Shown here in pieces: positions 6,996 to 7,255 of a DNA stretch of 7,255 nucleotides. Below the pieces are notes generated by a model that worked only from the letters and a program-made list of their open reading frames with translations, had not been told where the DNA came from and ran no database searches. The stretch comes from DATGHS01 sp035307785 (GTDB taxonomy: Bacteria > Planctomycetota > Planctomycetia > Gemmatales > Gemmataceae). Numbering within the stretch: position 1 is the first letter of the stretch; each line of letters opens with the position of its first letter. The position numbers and the translations under genes are program-made. Where the stretch lies: positions 1-7,255 of the forward strand of contig DATGHS010000013.1 of NCBI GenBank assembly GCA_035307785.1, in the 5' to 3' direction.

Positions 6996-7093
6996 GGACA
7001 CAATGAGCACAAAGGAGACACAAAGAACACAAAGAGAATCTGATATCATTTTCTCTTTGTGATCTTTGTGTCTCCTTTGCGCCCTTTGCGTTC
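6996..7093. repeat. Foldback repeat of CACAAAG-type units
   Basis: The arms 7007-7038 and 7051-7082 are reverse complements at 30 of 32 positions, around a 12-base loop (7039-7050) containing the palindrome GATATC. Weaker pairing extends outward: 6996-7006 against 7083-7093 matches at 7 of 11, then an A-rich flank faces a T-rich flank. Each arm is built of imperfect units of about 9-11 bases around CACAAAG (left) or CTTTGTG (right), so it is a short-period array in inverted orientation. It begins 7 bases after the hydrolase stop and the right arm runs up to the esterase start. As RNA it would form a very stable hairpin and may stop or pause transcription in both directions. The Cys/Leu-rich and Lys/Thr/His-rich translations of such arrays are not real proteins. 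Confidence 0.85.
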
Positions 7094-7101
7094 TTCTTCT
7101 T

Positions 7102-7255
7102 ATGCATCGCGAATATCACCGCTGGTTCAGCCCGCATTTGAACCGCGACATGGAGTTGCTGCTCTTTGGCCACGCCGGCGCTCGGGCGCTGGTCTACCCC
7201 ACCGCGATGGGCCGCTTTTTCGATTGGGAAAATCGCGGCCTCGTGAACGTGCTGG
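7102..7255 (+). CDS. Putative esterase, alpha/beta-hydrolase type (right-truncated)
   Basis: Only the first 51 residues are in the window. They begin MHREYHRWFSPHLNRDMELLLFG and continue through HAGARALVYPTAMGRFFDWENRGLV. The YHRWFSP-L-RDMEL start, the GHAGARALVYPT strand and the GRFF-WE-RG segment fit the N-terminus of the bacterial esterase family related to esterase D (PF00756-like, as recalled). The catalytic serine, aspartate and histidine would lie beyond the edge, so activity cannot be judged. The ATG at 7102 is chosen because the family pattern starts within a few residues of it. No Shine-Dalgarno sequence is visible: the upstream bases are the T-rich outer part of the foldback repeat. 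Any promoter would therefore have to lie inside or before that repeat. Confidence 0.75.
   Translation, partial: MHREYHRWFSPHLNRDMELLLFGHAGARALVYPTAMGRFFDWENRGLVNVL

Noticed and set aside
6985..7173. A Cys/Leu-rich 62-residue minus-strand open frame (SLCSLCLLCAHC pattern).
   Set aside because: This is the translation of the CTTTGTG/CACAAAG foldback array. Such sequences are frequent false gene calls.

Overview
The window is a GC-rich bacterial stretch with four complete or partial protein genes plus a complete smc, all on the + strand. Gene content, the style of the intergenic palindromes, and the Smc, HutH and esterase sequences suggest a planctomycete, probably near the Pirellulales. That assignment is an impression from sequence style, not a demonstrated placement.

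Layout: (1) positions 1-431 hold the 3' end of an unrecognised gene that enters from the left. (2) An almost perfect long palindrome (463-513) lies directly before the ribosome binding site of smc. (3) smc (530-4246) encodes a full-length condensin SMC ATPase of 1238 residues, with Walker A, hinge, signature motif, Walker B and H-loop all intact. Its C-terminal arm carries an in-frame, low-complexity stretch encoded by two opposed arrays of tandem 7-bp repeats (3451-3565). (4) The 288-bp gap 4247-4534 contains a repeated GGCAACG motif in both orientations and a weak promoter candidate. (5) hutH (4535-6124) encodes histidine ammonia-lyase with a complete active site. (6) A 126-bp gap precedes a class I glutamine-amidotransferase-like hydrolase of the gamma-glutamyl-GABA hydrolase (peptidase C26) family (6251-6988). 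(7) A second foldback repeat made of CACAAAG-type units (about 6996-7093) ends 8 bases before the start of a putative esterase (7102 onward), which runs off the right edge.

Functionally, Smc acts in chromosome organisation and segregation. HutH starts histidine breakdown towards glutamate, and the C26 hydrolase probably cleaves a gamma-glutamyl amide, so these two could both serve nitrogen and glutamate metabolism. The sequence does not prove that they are co-transcribed. No scpA, scpB, hutU, hutI or regulator gene is present.

I see no evidence for an undescribed multi-gene system. The most unusual content is the repeats: three foldback-type elements in 7 kb, one of them translated inside an essential ATPase.
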